DNA from: Actinomycetes bacterium
GTDB taxonomy: Bacteria; Actinomycetota; Actinomycetes; Streptosporangiales; Streptosporangiaceae
Assembly: GCA_021792855.1 (NCBI GenBank)
Contig: JAJYTW010000001.1
Coordinates: 1 to 64,000, forward strand
DNA: 64,000 nt
Direction: 5' to 3'
How positions within the stretch are numbered: the stretch's first letter is position 1; each line of letters opens with the position of its first letter. The notes beneath the pieces were generated by a model. The model was not told the DNA's origin and searched no databases. It worked only from the letters and a program-made list of their open reading frames with translations. The position numbers and the translations under genes were made by a program. This document shows, in pieces, positions 50,236 through 61,850 of this stretch.

Positions 50236-50724
50236 TCAGGGCTTACCGCTGCGCTGGCCGTTCATGGACGGCAGGTCATCGTCGTCATCCGGTGGCTCGG
50301 GCGCGCGGCAGGACCGTTCGAGGTAGAGGGCGGCGAGGATCAGGGCCAGCGCGGCGACCGCCGTCACCGCCCCGGCTACCGCATCGTGCCTGGGCACCGG
50401 CTTTTCCAGCATGGTCACGGTGTACCCGACCAGGCCGAGTGCCAGCCCACCGAAGATCGCCCCGGCCAGCGAACTGGCCTTGGCCAGGGCCACCACCCGC
50501 GGCACCGACATCGGCTGCACCGGCTTGGCCCCGGGCCGCCCGCTGAGCCGCACCCGCAGGTTCCGGCCGATCAGAAACTCCCCGGCGGCCAGCAGGGTCA
50601 GCGCGGGCACGGCCGTCCAGGGCAGCGGCGCCATCGCGGCGAAGGTGGCGGTCAGGATCAGCCAGGCCACGACCCCGCTGATCACGACCGCCGCTACCAG
50701 CGTCCACGGCTTAGTCGGCTGCAT
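50236..50724 (-). CDS. DUF3180 membrane protein
   Basis: A 162-residue protein with four hydrophobic segments (LVAAVVISGVVAWLILTATF, AVPALTLLAAGEFLIG, ASSLAGAIFGGLALGLVGYTV, VTAVAALALILAALYL) and an acidic C-terminal tail rich in Asp. The family is restricted to actinobacteria and always follows folK in such operons. Function unknown. Confidence 0.85.
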   Translation of the reverse strand: MQPTKPWTLVAAVVISGVVAWLILTATFAAMAPLPWTAVPALTLLAAGEFLIGRNLRVRLSGRPGAKPVQPMSVPRVVALAKASSLAGAIFGGLALGLVGYTVTMLEKPVPRHDAVAGAVTAVAALALILAALYLERSCRAPEPPDDDDDLPSMNGQRSGKP

Positions 50725-50773
50725 CTGCTCGCGTCACCTCTGGTCGGCAGACTGTCTGGTCACCGGTCCCTCA

Positions 50774-51337
50774 TCAGCTGTTCCCGCCTGAGTGCGGTTC
50801 TACCGCTCGCGGCACCCCGTCAGGCGGCCCCAGGCGCAGGCCGGGACCCGGCAGGCGGTCGACTCCCGTACGCCCAGTATCCGCCAGTAGTTCAGCCACC
50901 GGGCCGCGCCCCGGAATCCGGGCGCCCGGATCGACCTCATGCCAGGGCACCAGCACGAAGCCGCGCTCGTGCGCCCGCGGATGCGGCAGGGTCAGTTCCG
51001 GATCGGCGCTGACCTCGTCACCGCACACGATCACGTCCACGTCCAGCGTGCGCGGTCCCCAGCGCACCGTCCGCACCCGGTGCAGCGCCTGCTCGGCGGC
51101 CTGGCAGCGGGCCAGGATCGCCCGGCCGCCGAGCGCGCTGCTGGCCAGCAGCACCGCGTTCAGGTAGTCCGGCTGCTCCGGGCCGCCGACCGGGCTGGTC
51201 TGGTACACCGCCGACACCGCCGTGCAGCGCAGATCGGGATCCCCGCACAGGATGTCCACGCCGCGCTGCAGATTGCCCAGCCGGTCGCCCAGGTTGCTGC
51301 CGAGCGCCAGCACCACCCGCCGCGGCAGGTCGGTCAA
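50774..51337 (-). CDS. folK: HPPK (folate pyrophosphokinase)
   Basis: Transfers pyrophosphate from ATP to hydroxymethyl-dihydropterin. The motifs VVLALGSNLGDRLGNL, YQTSPVGGPEQPDYLNAV, RTVRWGPRTLDVDVIVCG and LPHPRAHERGFVLVP are canonical. 187 residues with a Pro/Gly-rich tail. The TTG start at 51337 overlaps the folB stop as TTGA. The frame reaches back to 51592 inside folB but without support. Confidence 0.95.
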   Translation of the reverse strand: MTDLPRRVVLALGSNLGDRLGNLQRGVDILCGDPDLRCTAVSAVYQTSPVGGPEQPDYLNAVLLASSALGGRAILARCQAAEQALHRVRTVRWGPRTLDVDVIVCGDEVSADPELTLPHPRAHERGFVLVPWHEVDPGARIPGRGPVAELLADTGRTGVDRLPGPGLRLGPPDGVPRAVEPHSGGNS

Positions 51338-51702
51338 GCCCGGCTCCGCCGGATGGTGACGCTCATGTCCCGGAACGGCACGGTCACCGGGGCGTGCGGC
51401 TTGTGCACGGTGATCTCCACCTCGGCGACCCGCTCGTCGGCCAGGCAGGTCGCCGCCAGCCGGCCGGCCAGGGTCTCGATCAGCGCGACCGGCTCGCCGG
51501 AGATCACATCGGACAGCCTGGCGGCCAGGGTGCCGTAGTCGGCGGTGAGCGACAGGTCGTCGGCGGCCGCCGCGGCCCGGGTGTCCACCCATAGCACGGC
51601 GTCGGCGACGAACTCCTGGCCCTGCTCGCGCTCGCTCGGCAGCACCCCGTGCCGCCCGTAGGCCCGCAGCCCGAGCAGGCTGATCCGGTCAAGCTGACTC
51701 AT
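51334..51702 (-). CDS. folB: Dihydroneopterin aldolase
   Basis: Cleaves dihydroneopterin to hydroxymethyl-dihydropterin. The T-fold motifs are ISLLGLRAYGRHGVLPSERE at the start, DYGTLAARLSDVI, VALIETLAGRLA (substrate Glu) and VTVHKPHAPV-like strands with the conserved Lys. 122 residues. The ATG at 51702 lies 14 nt inside the folP 3' end. Confidence 0.94.
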   Translation of the reverse strand: MSQLDRISLLGLRAYGRHGVLPSEREQGQEFVADAVLWVDTRAAAAADDLSLTADYGTLAARLSDVISGEPVALIETLAGRLAATCLADERVAEVEITVHKPHAPVTVPFRDMSVTIRRSRA

Positions 51703-52573
51703 GCACGCTCTCCTCATTCCAGCGCGCGGCCACCCGGACCGCGTCGGCGTTCCCCGGCACCGCGTGCACCCGCACGCACCACGCCCCGGCGGCGGCGGCC
51801 AGTGCGGTCATCGCGACGGTCGCGTCGTCGCACTCCAGCGGCGGGCGGGGGGCGCCGGTGCCGGACGCCAGCAGCCGGCCGATGAAGCGCTTGCGGGAGG
51901 CACCGACCAGCACCGGGAACGGCCCGGCCGGGTGGTCGAGCGCGGCCAGCGCGGTCAGCCTGGCCAGCAGCGCCCAGTTGTGGCTGGGCAGCTTGGCGAA
52001 TCCGAGACCAGGGTCGATGATGAGCTGGGTGGGCCGGACCCCGGCGGCCGTCAGCGCCGCGACCCGCTGCGATAGCTCGTCCCGCACCTCGGCCACGACG
52101 TCCTCATAGACAGCCAGTTCCTGCATGGTCGCGCTCGGCCCGCGCCAGTGCACCACGATGTAGGGCACTCCGGTCCGCGCGATCAGGCCGGCCATGGCCG
52201 GGTCGGCCAGGCCGCCGCTCACGTCGTTGACAATCCGGGCTCCGACCGCCAGTGCGCGCTCGGCGACGACCGCCCGGGTGGTATCGACGCTGACCGTGAT
52301 GCCTGACTGCACCAGCGCGGTCACGACCGGTTCGGTCCTGGCAAGTTCCTCGGCTTCGGTGATCCGCTCGGCACCCGGCCTGGTGGACTCACCGCCCACG
52401 TCCACGATGTCCGCGCCCTCGGCGGCAAGCTGCAAGCCGTGCGCGATCGCCGCGGTCGTGCCGAACCATCGTCCGCCATCGGAGAACGAGTCGGGCGTCA
52501 CGTTGACCACGCCCATGACCAGGCACCGGGAGGCGGCCGGGAGGCCGGGCAGGCGCACTGCGGGACCGGACAT
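51689..52573 (-). CDS. folP: Dihydropteroate synthase
   Basis: Joins p-aminobenzoate to the pterin pyrophosphate; target of sulfonamides. Motifs: VMGVVNVTPDSFSDGGRW, DIVDVGGESTRPGAERI, NDVSGGL, IIDPGLGFAK, VGASRKRFIG and VRVHAV, all intact. 294 residues. The ATG is 5 nt after the MprF-like gene, and it overlaps folB by 14 nt. Confidence 0.96.
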   Translation of the reverse strand: MSGPAVRLPGLPAASRCLVMGVVNVTPDSFSDGGRWFGTTAAIAHGLQLAAEGADIVDVGGESTRPGAERITEAEELARTEPVVTALVQSGITVSVDTTRAVVAERALAVGARIVNDVSGGLADPAMAGLIARTGVPYIVVHWRGPSATMQELAVYEDVVAEVRDELSQRVAALTAAGVRPTQLIIDPGLGFAKLPSHNWALLARLTALAALDHPAGPFPVLVGASRKRFIGRLLASGTGAPRPPLECDDATVAMTALAAAAGAWCVRVHAVPGNADAVRVAARWNEESVHESA

Positions 52574-52578
52574 GACGG

Positions 52579-54510
52579 TTAATCTACATCGTCGCCGGCT
52601 CGGTCCCGCCGGGGTGATCGCAGCCTGTCCCTGGCCTTCCGGAGCACCCTGCGGACCTCGATCGTGGGCCAGACCAGAAAGGCCTCGGCTTCCAGCGCGG
52701 CGAGTCCGATCCGCACCGCGTCACCTGGCCCGGGGAAGACCATGAACCTGGGCACCCACTCGGGGCTGAACTTCGCGTTGAATCGGTACAGCGACTCGAT
52801 CTGGAACCAGCGGGACAGGAACAGCAGGATCCGGCGCCAGGCCCGGAGCACCGGACCGGCGCCGATCCGCTCACCACGTTCCAGCGCGGCCCGGAACATC
52901 GCGAAGTTGAGCGACATCCGCTTCACGCCGAGGTCGTTCGCCGCCTTGATGGCCGCCACGATCATGAAGTCGTTCAGGCCCGGCTGAGCCGACCTGTCCC
53001 GGCGCATCAGGTCGAGCGACAGCCCGTCGCTGCCCCACGGGACGAAGTGCAGCAGTGCCCGCACCACGCCGTCCTGGGTCGCGGTCGCGATCACGCACTG
53101 GTCATCGCCGGGACCGCCGATCCGGCCCAGCGCCATCGAGAAGCCACGCTCGGTCGGATTGCCCCGCCAGGTGTCGGCCTGGCGCACCAGGGCCGCGATC
53201 TCGGACGGCCGCATGTCGCCCACCCGGCGCACCTCCGCCACATAGCCGGCCCGCTGCACCCGGGAGACCATCTGGCGCACGTTCCGCATCTGGCGCCCCT
53301 GCAGGCTGAAGTCGGTCGTGCTGATGATCGCCTCATCCCCGAGTTCCAGCGCGGTCAGGCCGCCGGACCGGCACCACACCTCGGCGCCAAGCTCGCTGCA
53401 GCCCATTACCGCCGGCACCCACGCATGCCGGGACGCCTCGTCCAGGAACGCCTCGATCGCTCCCGGCCAGGCCTCCGGGTCACCGAGCGGGTCACCGCTG
53501 GCCAGCATCACCCCCGACAGCACCCGGTAGCCGATGGCGGCCTTGCGGGTCGCGGACCAGATCACGTTCTTGTCGTCGCGGAGCGCGAAGTACCCGAGCG
53601 AGTCCGCCTCGCCGTGCCGGGCGAGGATCTCCCTGATCCCCTCGGCGTCCTCCCGGCTCAGCCGGCCTACCGGCTCCGCCGGGCGCAGGAACACGTACGC
53701 GGTCACTAGGGCGGTGAGCAGGCCCAGCGCACCGGTCATGATCCCGAAGAAGTCCCCGCGCACCTCCTGTGCCGAACTGAACTGCACCGGGCCGGTCGCC
53801 CCGACCAGCCCGTAGAGCACCGTTTGCACGCGCTCGGCCAGGCTGAAGCTGCCGGCCAGGCCACGCGGCGCGATATAGGCCAAGCCGATGACGATGTCGG
53901 CGGCCAGCAACCCTACGAAAACCCCGAACGCCCGCCAACGGGAGCGCGGGTCACCGATCGCGTAGAACTCGCCGCGGTAGTACCAGCCGAAGCCGATCAG
54001 CAGCGCGGTGATCGCAAACCCGACCGGAGGCACCGACCGGCCGAAGGTGATCACGATGTGGTGCAGCCTGATCAGGTTCACCACGGCGGCGAGGATCAGC
54101 AGCGCCATGGCCTCCTGCCAGGCACGCCGCTTCCGCCGTCGCAGGCCATGCGACAGCATCAGCAGCAGCAGGCCGATCACGACCAGTGCCAGCCTGGTCA
54201 GGCTGGAGGTGTAGCCGAGCGTGAACGGCGCGGCGCCGGAGATCCGGTGCAGCCGGCTGTGCGGGTGCAGGTGCAGCGCCAGGTACAGGTTGGAGTCGAT
54301 GCCGACCGCGATGAAGCCAAGCGCCACGACCATCACCACGAGGCTGGCCGCCCTGGGCACCCACCTGCGCTGCTGCCTGCGATCGGCGTGCGGCTGCCCG
54401 TTCCTGCCGCGCCCGGCACGGGCGTCGCCAGAGCCGGCCGCCGGGTGGGCGGCCGGCTGCGCTCTCGTCGGTGTGGCCTGCGCTCGCACAGGTCCGTTGA
54501 GGTCCGTCAT
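52579..54510 (-). CDS. MprF-like phosphatidylglycerol lysyltransferase (DUF2156), no LysRS domain
   Basis: N-terminal disordered basic region, then about six transmembrane helices (for example AASLVVMVVALGFIAVGI, LTRLALVVIGLLLLML, FGIMTGALGLLTALVTAYVF), then a soluble GNAT-like DUF2156 domain (from about residue 280) with RGNPTERGFSMALGRIG and PGLNDFMIVAAIKAANDLG. Such proteins aminoacylate phosphatidylglycerol from Lys-tRNA and raise resistance to cationic peptides. It lacks the LysRS part found in mycobacterial LysX but shares an operon with lysS. ATG at 54510; a TTG at 54519 is possible. Confidence 0.85.
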   Translation of the reverse strand: MTDLNGPVRAQATPTRAQPAAHPAAGSGDARAGRGRNGQPHADRRQQRRWVPRAASLVVMVVALGFIAVGIDSNLYLALHLHPHSRLHRISGAAPFTLGYTSSLTRLALVVIGLLLLMLSHGLRRRKRRAWQEAMALLILAAVVNLIRLHHIVITFGRSVPPVGFAITALLIGFGWYYRGEFYAIGDPRSRWRAFGVFVGLLAADIVIGLAYIAPRGLAGSFSLAERVQTVLYGLVGATGPVQFSSAQEVRGDFFGIMTGALGLLTALVTAYVFLRPAEPVGRLSREDAEGIREILARHGEADSLGYFALRDDKNVIWSATRKAAIGYRVLSGVMLASGDPLGDPEAWPGAIEAFLDEASRHAWVPAVMGCSELGAEVWCRSGGLTALELGDEAIISTTDFSLQGRQMRNVRQMVSRVQRAGYVAEVRRVGDMRPSEIAALVRQADTWRGNPTERGFSMALGRIGGPGDDQCVIATATQDGVVRALLHFVPWGSDGLSLDLMRRDRSAQPGLNDFMIVAAIKAANDLGVKRMSLNFAMFRAALERGERIGAGPVLRAWRRILLFLSRWFQIESLYRFNAKFSPEWVPRFMVFPGPGDAVRIGLAALEAEAFLVWPTIEVRRVLRKARDRLRSPRRDRAGDDVD

Positions 54511-54596
54511 CTCCGGCAAATCGGTGCGGCCCCGGGTCTCGGGGGAATCAGCCTGGTAACAAAGCGACGGCCACCGGGCCCGAAGCCGCCTGTTCG

Positions 54597-55171
54597 CTAC
54601 CGGCGATTCATGAGCAGGCTCATGGCTTCCGCCCTCGTCGCATCTGAGCTGCGGAAGCAGCCTCGAACCGCCGAGGTGACCGTCTTGGCGCCCGGCTTAC
54701 GCACTCCGCGCATCGCCATGCACAGGTGTTCAGCCTCCACCACAACGATAACGCCCCGGGGTTCCAGAACGTTCACGAGCGAATCGGCGATCTGACTCGT
54801 CATCCGTTCCTGCACCTGGGGACGCTTGGCGTAGACATCCACCAGCCTGGCAAGTTTCGACAAGCCGGTGATCTGCCCCTGCTCGTTTGGGATGTAGCCA
54901 ATATGGGCGTACCCGAAAAACGGCACCAGATGATGCTCGCAGGTGGAGAACATCTCGATGTCCCGCACCAGCACCATCTCATCGTGGTCGGCGTCGAACA
55001 CCGTGGTCAGCACATCTTCCGGGCGCTGCCGGAGTCCGGCGAACTGCTCGGCATACGCCCTGGCCACCCGGCTCGGCGTGTCCTTGATGCCGTCCCTGGC
55101 CGGATCCTCGCCGATCGCGATCAGGATCTCGCGCACGGCGCGCTCAACGCGCGCGAGATCCACCGGCGGCA

Positions 55172-55172
<1 letters not shown>
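54597..55172 (-). CDS. folE: GTP cyclohydrolase I
   Basis: First step of folate synthesis: GTP to dihydroneopterin triphosphate. Zinc ligands and catalytic site lie in [21 protein letters not shown] and [12 protein letters not shown] (Cys and His). 191 residues. The ATG at 55172 overlaps the ftsH stop (TGATG). Confidence 0.96.
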
Positions 55173-57274
<2,102 letters not shown>

Positions 57275-57524
57275 CGATGAGCGGCCCTGCGAGCCGGGCC
57301 GTTACCTCCTGCCGAGCCTCGTGTCCCGCCGCCTTCCGGCAGGAGCGCATTGCGTCCGAGAGCATTCCCTGCGCGGTATTCCCGTTCTCGCCCGCGATAA
57401 CGCGGGGAAACTGACGGTACACCGAGCCGAGTAGCACCAGCACGTAGGCGGCACTCGGGAAGCCGCGTGCCCTATGCTCCGCCTCTACCCCATCTCAACG
57501 CCATCCAACTCGCGATGTGTTCCC

Positions 57525-57541
57525 GGCCGCGGAGCGCGGCC
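57525..57541. terminator. Terminator hairpin downstream of hpt
   Basis: GGCCGCG-GAG-CGCGGCC: a 7-bp perfect GC stem with a 3-nt loop, 24 nt after the hpt stop; a small GGCGG/CCGCC hairpin lies directly beside it. Confidence 0.55.
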
Positions 57542-57565
57542 TCGGGGGGCAGCGGCGGAGCCGCC

Positions 57566-58120
57566 TCAGTTGCCGTACATGTGCGGGGCGAGTGTACCGA
57601 TGAATGGCAGGTTCCTGTACCGCTCGGCGTAGTCGAGCCCGTACCCGATGACGAACTCGTCGTCGATCTCGAACCCGGTGTAGGCCACCTCCACGGGCAT
57701 CTGGGCAGCGGCCCGCTTCCGCAGCAGCACGCACACCCGCACCGAGGCCGGCTCCCTGGACTGCAGGTTGTGCACCAGGTAGGACAGCGTCAGGCCGGAG
57801 TCCACGATGTCCTCCACGACCAGCACGTGCTTGCCGGTGATGTCGGCATCGAGATCCTTCAGGATCCGGACCACACCGGATGAGGTGGTAGACGACCCGT
57901 AGGAGGAGATCGCCATCCAGTCCATCTCAACCGGCAGGTGGACGGCGCGGGCCAGGTCGGCCATCACCATCACCGCGCCCTTGAGCACGCCGACCAGCAG
58001 AAGTTCGCGGCCGGCGTAATCGGCGTCGATCTGGGCCGCTAGCTCGCGGATCCGCTGCTGTAGCTGATCGGGCGTGATCAGCACGTTGAGCAGGTCAGGT
58101 CCCATGTCCGTGGCATCCAC
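57566..58120 (-). CDS. hpt: Hypoxanthine phosphoribosyltransferase
   Basis: Salvages hypoxanthine and guanine with PRPP. The PRPP loop is VLVVEDIVDSGLTLSYL, the purine-binding aromatic end is ERYRNLPFIG, and the N-terminal LLLVGVLKGAVMVMADLAR is typical. 184 residues. The GTG start has GGAGG 5 nt upstream. It follows tilS by 12 nt, the classic tilS-hpt-ftsH order. Confidence 0.95.
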   Translation of the reverse strand: MDATDMGPDLLNVLITPDQLQQRIRELAAQIDADYAGRELLLVGVLKGAVMVMADLARAVHLPVEMDWMAISSYGSSTTSSGVVRILKDLDADITGKHVLVVEDIVDSGLTLSYLVHNLQSREPASVRVCVLLRKRAAAQMPVEVAYTGFEIDDEFVIGYGLDYAERYRNLPFIGTLAPHMYGN

Positions 58121-58132
58121 CGCGGCCTCCGT

Positions 58133-59131
58133 TCAGGTTCGGGCGGTGAAGTGCAGCCTGCCATACCGCCGGGAGCACCGTAGCCCCCCTGGCAGGTCCG
58201 TACCGCGCTGCCCTCGCCACCCGGTCACCAGCGCGTCCAGGCCGGCCACATGCGCGGCGGTCAGCGATCCGGCCGGCGCGCCGGCCGCCACCGCCGCGCG
58301 CCGCAGCAGCCTGGTCCGGATCGGGCCGGGCAGGGCAGCCAGCGCCGCAACCTCCAGTCCGGCCCGGTCGGCGCCGGGCGACCCGATCCGCTCCCCGGCC
58401 GCATCGGTTAGCTCGTCGAGCAGATCGGCGTCGGCCCGGATCTGATCGGCGGTCCTGGCCAGCGCCTCGATCACGCCCGGGCCCAGCAGGTCCGCCAGCA
58501 TCGGCAGGACCCGCTGGCGCACCCGGGTCCTGGCGAACGCCGGATCGTCGTTCTGCGGGTCGTCCCAGGGCGCCAGGCCCGCCGCCGCGCAGGCCGCACG
58601 GGTCTGCTCCCGGCGCAGCCCGAGCAGCGGCCTCCGGTACCGGCCGCTGACCGGCGCCATGCCGGCGATCGATCGCGGCCCGGAGCCCCGGACCAAGCCA
58701 AGCAGCACCGTCTCCGCCTGATCGTCCATGGTGTGTCCGAGCAGGATCACCGCGGCGCCGAGGTCCGCCGCCGCGGCGTCCAGGGCCGCGTACCTAGCCT
58801 GCCTGGCGGCTCCCTCCGGGCCGGGGTAGCCGGGTTCGCCACGGGCCGCTACCGCGACCCGGACCGCCCGCACCGGATCGAGGCCGAGTCCGGTGAGCGT
58901 CGCTCGCACCCGGGCGGCCTGCGCCGCCGAGCCCGGCTGCAGGCCGTGGTCGACCGTGACCGCGCCACCGCGCAGACCGAGCCTGGACGCCTCGAAGCCG
59001 AGCGCGGCAGCCAGCGCGAGCGAGTCAGGCCCGCCGGAGCAGGCGGCGAGAACCAGGTCCCCGGGCCGGGCGTCGGCCAGGCAGCGGCGGACGGCAAGAC
59101 GCGCGGCGGCGACCGCCGGATCCGGGCCCAC
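58133..59131 (-). CDS. tilS: tRNA(Ile)-lysidine synthase
   Basis: Modifies C34 of the CAU-anticodon tRNA(Ile) with lysine so that it reads AUA. The PP-loop ACSGGPDSLALAAA is at about residues 30-43, GHTMDDQAETVLLGLVRGSG is the family signature, and DPQNDDPAFARTRVRQRVLP matches the lysine-binding region. 332 residues, the short actinobacterial form. GTG at 59131, 6 nt after the DUF2342 gene. Confidence 0.95.
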   Translation of the reverse strand: MGPDPAVAAARLAVRRCLADARPGDLVLAACSGGPDSLALAAALGFEASRLGLRGGAVTVDHGLQPGSAAQAARVRATLTGLGLDPVRAVRVAVAARGEPGYPGPEGAARQARYAALDAAAADLGAAVILLGHTMDDQAETVLLGLVRGSGPRSIAGMAPVSGRYRRPLLGLRREQTRAACAAAGLAPWDDPQNDDPAFARTRVRQRVLPMLADLLGPGVIEALARTADQIRADADLLDELTDAAGERIGSPGADRAGLEVAALAALPGPIRTRLLRRAAVAAGAPAGSLTAAHVAGLDALVTGWRGQRGTDLPGGLRCSRRYGRLHFTART

Positions 59132-59137
59132 CGTCGC

Positions 59138-60238
59138 TCAGCGGGGCGGCCGGGTGCCGTCCACCCGCGCCAGCCAGCGCAGCGGGGAGTCGAACTCGTC
59201 CCTGGTCGGCAGCGTCTCCGGCGAGGTCCAGACCTGGTTGAAGGCCGCCATCCCGGCCTCGTCCACGACCGCCCGGACGAACGCCGAACCCTGCTGGTAC
59301 TGGCGCATCTTCAGGTCGATGCCGAGGATCCTGCGGATCGCCTGCTCACCCCGGGTCGCCGAGGTCCGCCGGGCATTGAAGGCGGCCCTGATCCGCTCGA
59401 CCGACGGGACCACCGCCGGGCCGACCGCGTCCATGACATAGTCGCCGTGCCCCTCGACCAGCGTCATGACGGAGGTCAGCCGGTCCAGGATCTCGCGCTG
59501 GCGCGGAGTCTGCATCACCTCGATCAGGCTGGCGCCGTCACCGCCGCGGACCGCGCCGGACACCACGCCGGCCACCGAGCGGAGCCGGTTCAGGATGGAT
59601 GCCGGGTCAAGATCGGAGGCGAGCAGGAACTCCGTCATCTGCTGCTGCACATATGGCCTTAGCCAGGGCACCGAGGTGAACTGGGTCCGGTGCGTCTCCT
59701 CGTGCAGGCAGACCCAGCGCCGGAAGTCGTGCGGGTCCACCCCGAGTTCCCGCTCCACCATCACGATGTTGGGCGCCACCAGGGTGAGCCGCCCGGGCGG
59801 CGCCTGGTCGACCGGGCGGTCCGGGTCTGGCGGCAGGAACAACTCGTACTGGCCGAGCACCCGGCTAGCCAGATAGACCAGGATCAGGCCCGCCTGCATG
59901 CCGGTCACCCGGGAGCCGACCGCGGTCACGACCGAGCCGCCGGGCGGCGCGACGCCGACCTCCCGCATGTGCTCGACCAGCGGGTCAAGCACGACCTGGA
60001 AGCCGGAGATGTTGGCCCGGATCCAGCCGGGCCGGTCCACCACCGCGACGGCGCCGCCGTCGTCCCCGCCGGATAGGCCGGTGACCTCGCGCACCGGCTC
60101 GGCCACCACAGCCGCCTGGTCGCGCAGTTCGGCCACGACCTGACGGGCCTGCGCGATGCTGACCTGCGGGCCTGGCCTGACCCACCGGATGGCGGTCGAG
60201 GCGGCAACGTTCCAGTCGATCATCTGCGAGCTGCTCAC
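59138..60238 (-). CDS. DUF2342 zinc-dependent metalloprotease-like protein
   Basis: A 366-residue protein of the DUF2342 family (annotated in some genomes as F420 biosynthesis associated, without proof). The HExxH motif is in VCLHEETHRTQF at about residues 178-189, and a Glu in LVEGHGDYVMDAVG may be the third ligand. The N-terminus is SSSQMIDWNVAASTAIRW. GTG at 60238 follows TACGGT by 6 nt. It probably heads the DUF2342-tilS-hpt operon. Confidence 0.88.
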   Translation of the reverse strand: MSSSQMIDWNVAASTAIRWVRPGPQVSIAQARQVVAELRDQAAVVAEPVREVTGLSGGDDGGAVAVVDRPGWIRANISGFQVVLDPLVEHMREVGVAPPGGSVVTAVGSRVTGMQAGLILVYLASRVLGQYELFLPPDPDRPVDQAPPGRLTLVAPNIVMVERELGVDPHDFRRWVCLHEETHRTQFTSVPWLRPYVQQQMTEFLLASDLDPASILNRLRSVAGVVSGAVRGGDGASLIEVMQTPRQREILDRLTSVMTLVEGHGDYVMDAVGPAVVPSVERIRAAFNARRTSATRGEQAIRRILGIDLKMRQYQQGSAFVRAVVDEAGMAAFNQVWTSPETLPTRDEFDSPLRWLARVDGTRPPR

Positions 60239-60244
60239 CCTCCC

Positions 60245-60250
60245 ACCGTA
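60245..60250 (-). promoter_or_regulatory. -10 hexamer for leaderless DUF2342 gene
   Basis: Minus-strand TACGGT ends 6 nt before the GTG at 60238. The GGGAGG in between touches the start codon, too close to act as a ribosome binding site. Confidence 0.5.
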
Positions 60251-60271
60251 CGTGGCGGCGGGCGATATCGG

Positions 60272-61729
60272 TTACCCGCAGCCGCAGCCGGCCACCGCAC
60301 TAGCCAGTTGCGCCAGCGTCGACATGGCCAGCAGCAGGTGCTTCTTCGCGAAGCTGTCGCCCATGAAGACGAAACCGAGCAACTGCCCGCCACGGGTGTA
60401 GGCGATCCCGGCCATCGCCGCGACCGAGGACAGATTCCCGGTCTTGGCCCGGACCGTGCCGAGGGCCGCCGGGGAGAACGGGCCGAAGTAGCTGCCGGGC
60501 GCGAGCGTCCCGGAGAACCCGGCGACCGGGGCACCGATGATCACGGACCGGAACCGTGGCCTGGCCAGCGCCAGCCGGAGCAGCCGGATCAGCGCCCGCG
60601 GCGTGATCGAGTTCAGCGGGGACAGCCCGCTGCCGTCGTAGATGCGGATGCCCCGCACGCCCAGCCGCGCATCCACCGCCATCACCGCGGCAGCGCCGCC
60701 GCTGAACGTGGCCGGCCGACCGGTCGCGATCGCGACCTGCCTGGCCAGCGTCTCGGCGATGACGTTGTTGCTCTCGACCAGCATCTGGCCGATGATCTGG
60801 GTCAGCGGCGGCGAGGTGACCGCCGCCAGCAAGCGGCCGCGCCCGGCCCTGGGGACCGCGGCCGGCTGGCCGAAAACCGTGATGCCGTCCCTGGCCAGCC
60901 AGGTGGCGTAGGCCCGGGCGGCGTCCAGCCCCGGGGTCATCGACCTGGGCAGGAAGTTGACCGGATCGTCGGAGTTCTCCGGGGTGCCCTGCGAGGTCAG
61001 CCTGCCCTGGTCCACCTCCAGGCCGGTGATCGGCGCGACGTTGCCGGTGCTGATGTAGTTGTCCTTGGCGCCGAGCGCGGGCCAGCCGGCGGCCTGCACC
61101 GGGCCGCTGAACAGCGCCTGGTCGTAGCCGAGCCGGACCGAGCGCACGCCGCTAGCTCGCAGTGCCCGTGCGGTCCGGGCGGCCAGCGCGGCCAGGGTGG
61201 CCGGCTGCGGGTAGTCCGCGGCCGGGAACGGCGCGGCGGCGAGCGTCGGGTCACCGCCGCCGATCAGCACGATCCTGGCGCCACGCGCGGTCAGCGGGCC
61301 CGCGGCACGCACCGAGGTGGTGAAGGTGGCCGCCGGGCCGAGCACCGCCAGGGCGGCGGTCGCGGTGGCCAGCTTGGTGGTCGATGCGGGCGTGAAGCCG
61401 GTGGACGCGTTCTGCGCGTACAGCACCCGCCCGGTCGTCAGGTTGGTCACCAGCACCCCGACGTGCGGCCCGAGTCCGCCCCCGGCGATCAGCCCGGAAA
61501 GGGCGCTGGCGACCCCGGCGGAGGTGGCGCCGACGGCGCGGCCCGGCAGGATCCCGGTGGCGGGCCGCGGCCCGGGGCCGGCCGCGGTGACCGGCGCACC
61601 GGACACCCTGGGCACCGCCAGGCGGGCCAGCCTGGCCGGAAGCATCTTGGCGACCGCCACACCGGCGCCTACCGTGAAGAGACCGAGCACCGCGAGCGTC
61701 GCGACAGCCATCCGTGCCAGCCGGTTCAC
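60272..61729 (-). CDS. dacB: D-alanyl-D-alanine carboxypeptidase/endopeptidase (PBP4 type)
   Basis: Class C penicillin-binding protein that trims or cleaves peptidoglycan peptides. A signal/anchor segment ([21 protein letters not shown]) lies at the N-terminus. The SxxK nucleophile is in [10 protein letters not shown], SxN in [10 protein letters not shown], and KTG in [14 protein letters not shown]. 485 residues. GTG at 61729, divergent from ppa; next to tilS/DUF2342 as in mycobacteria. Confidence 0.95.
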   Translation of the reverse strand: MNRLARMAVATLAVLGLFTVGAGVAVAKMLPARLARLAVPRVSGAPVTAAGPGPRPATGILPGRAVGATSAGVASALSGLIAGGGLGPHVGVLVTNLTTGRVLYAQNASTGFTPASTTKLATATAALAVLGPAATFTTSVRAAGPLTARGARIVLIGGGDPTLAAAPFPAADYPQPATLAALAARTARALRASGVRSVRLGYDQALFSGPVQAAGWPALGAKDNYISTGNVAPITGLEVDQGRLTSQGTPENSDDPVNFLPRSMTPGLDAARAYATWLARDGITVFGQPAAVPRAGRGRLLAAVTSPPLTQIIGQMLVESNNVIAETLARQVAIATGRPATFSGGAAAVMAVDARLGVRGIRIYDGSGLSPLNSITPRALIRLLRLALARPRFRSVIIGAPVAGFSGTLAPGSYFGPFSPAALGTVRAKTGNLSSVAAMAGIAYTRGGQLLGFVFMGDSFAKKHLLLAMSTLAQLASAVAGCGCG

Positions 61730-61850
61730 CGTCCGCGCTCTCCTTGATGCCAGGTCCCGCCGGGACGGGTCGTTGACACCAGAGGGTATACATCAGGGCG
61801 GGGGGCGTACGCCGAGGCAGCAGAAACTACGTTGGGCAGGAGACCGGTTC

